DNA from: Acidobacteriaceae bacterium
Lineage (GTDB): Bacteria; Acidobacteriota; Terriglobia; Terriglobales; Acidobacteriaceae
Reading direction: 5' to 3'
Assembly (NCBI GenBank): GCA_021323655.1
Contig: JAJPKO010000036.1
Span: 62,001-126,000, forward strand
DNA length: 64,000 nucleotides
The position numbers were made by a program, and so were the translations under genes. Positions within the stretch are counted from its first letter, which is position 1. The number at the start of each line of letters is the position of its first letter. The notes under the pieces were generated by a model. The model did no database searches. It saw only the letters and a list, made by a program, of their open reading frames with translations, and was not told where the DNA came from. Below, one piece after another: positions 62,994 to 64,000 of this stretch.

Positions 62994-64000
62994 ATGAGCA
63001 CAATTGCAGCGGCCACTTCCTCCCGCACTGTTCATAATCCGCTGTCCAATGACGAGGTCAAACAGCTCGATGGCTACTGGCGCGCCTGCAATTATCTATG
63101 CGCCGGCATGATCTATCTGTATGACAACCCTCTTCTGAGTGAACCGCTGCGTCCAGAACACATCAAGCAGCGGTTGCTCGGGCACTGGGGATCGGACCCC
63201 GGACAGACCTTTCTCTGGGTCCATCTGAACCGGCTGATCAAGAAGCTGGACCTGAACATGATTTACATCTCCGGCCCCGGGCATGGCGCGCCTGCCACAC
63301 TGGCCAATGCCTATCTGGAAGGAACGTATTCTGAAATTTATCCGGAAATAAGCCAGGACGAGGCGGGCATGCGGAAGTTTTTTCGCCAGTTCTCCTTCCC
63401 CGGTGGCATTGGCAGCCACTGCACGCCGGAGACTCCCGGCTCGATTCATGAAGGCGGCGAGCTGGGCTACAGCCTTTCGCATGGCTTTGGCGCTGCATTT
63501 GACAACCCTGACCTGATCGTCGCCGTATGTGTGGGCGACGGGGAAGCGGAGACCGGGCCGCTGGCAACTTCCTGGCATTCGAACAAGTTTCTCAACCCAA
63601 TACGCGACGGTGCCGTGCTGCCTATCCTTCACCTGAATGGCTACAAGATCGCCAATCCAACCATCCTCGCGCGCATTTCGCCGGAAGAACTGGATGCGCT
63701 GTTTCGCGGATATGGATACAGGCCATACGTCGTCGAGGGCAATGATGCTTTCACGATGCACCAGAAGATGGCTGCCACACTGGAACGCTGTATCATTGAA
63801 ATCCGTGAAATTCAGGCGGAAGCCAGGTCCAGCAGAAAGGCAAGCCGTCCTCGCTGGCCGATGATTATCTTGCGAACGCCTAAAGGATGGACTGGCCCCA
63901 AAGAGGTGGATGGGCACAAGGTAGAAGATTTCTGGCGCGCGCATCAGGTGCCCATCTTAGAAGTCAGAGAGAAGCCCGAACATCTCCGTGCTCTCGAAGC
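62994..64000 (+). CDS. xfp: Xylulose-5-phosphate/fructose-6-phosphate phosphoketolase (N-terminal part, cut by window edge)
   Basis: Thiamine-diphosphate enzyme that splits xylulose 5-P or fructose 6-P into acetyl phosphate and a shorter sugar phosphate. The visible 335 codons begin at ATG 62994 after AAGGAG. Motifs: [20 protein letters not shown], the cofactor-site ISGPGHGAP (about 91-99), [25 protein letters not shown] and GDGEAETGP (about 181-189). A complete protein would have about 800 residues. Its product acetyl phosphate is the substrate of the Pta-like enzyme at 35968. Confidence 0.95.
   Translation, partial: MSTIAAATSSRTVHNPLSNDEVKQLDGYWRACNYLCAGMIYLYDNPLLSEPLRPEHIKQRLLGHWGSDPGQTFLWVHLNRLIKKLDLNMIYISGPGHGAPATLANAYLEGTYSEIYPEISQDEAGMRKFFRQFSFPGGIGSHCTPETPGSIHEGGELGYSLSHGFGAAFDNPDLIVAVCVGDGEAETGPLATSWHSNKFLNPIRDGAVLPILHLNGYKIANPTILARISPEELDALFRGYGYRPYVVEGNDAFTMHQKMAATLERCIIEIREIQAEARSSRKASRPRWPMIILRTPKGWTGPKEVDGHKVEDFWRAHQVPILEVREKPEHLRALE

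Overview
The window looks like chromosome of an Acidobacteriota bacterium (Terriglobia / Acidobacteriaceae-like). This is inferred from moderately high GC, a split atp operon carrying both b' and b subunits, an isolated mraY-murD-ftsW-murG block, several acidobacterial-type secreted proteins of unknown function and a composite palindromic repeat; no 16S gene is present to prove it.

Region 1 (1-24.1 kb) is largely housekeeping. It holds atpF'-atpF-atpH-atpA on the minus strand (atpA runs off the left edge), a ROK glucokinase, rmuC, acpP-fabF, a TetR-controlled ABC exporter, a two-gene membrane/secreted operon that may bind metal, a LolA-like periplasmic protein, mraY-murD-ftsW-(broken NYN gene)-murG, a secreted protein of unknown function, pgsA and a Tat-exported GH38-like protein.

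Region 2 (24.2-64 kb) is a stress and low-oxygen island. It encodes a rubrerythrin-like protein, a haem-binding protein, an AI-2E-type permease, a DUF4010/MgtC-type membrane protein, eight tandem-domain universal stress proteins (USPs) plus the remnant of a ninth, two P-type ATPases, two HdeD-like proteins, an M50/CBS protease, a second GroEL, Hsp20, a phosphate acetyltransferase-like enzyme, the NO-defence operon ric-nnrS-norB, one CRP/FNR-family regulator, PEP synthase, a zinc alcohol dehydrogenase, two paralogous lipoprotein-like genes, cytochrome bd oxidase (cydAB) and, at the right edge, a phosphoketolase.

The main discovery is regulatory. Almost every transcription unit of Region 2 is preceded by the palindrome GTGA-N6-TCAC: I find 18 perfect copies and 2 with one mismatch by eye, nearly all intergenic and none noticed in Region 1. 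Measured from the palindrome centre, a hexamer of form xAxxxT lies exactly where the -10 box of a class II CRP promoter should be (13 cases exact, 5 one base further). The predicted transcripts start 0-60 nt before the start codon, mostly 10-20 nt. The only CRP/FNR gene in the window (44795-45493) has R-E-x3-R in its recognition helix, the CRP-type signature expected to read GTGA, and lacks the four-cysteine FeS sensor of FNR. I propose a clustered CRP-type regulon whose contents parallel the mycobacterial DosR dormancy regulon (USPs, small heat-shock protein, CtpF-type ATPase, M50/CBS protease) but under a different regulator family, combined with NO detoxification, bd respiration and an acetyl-phosphate/PEP branch of carbon metabolism.
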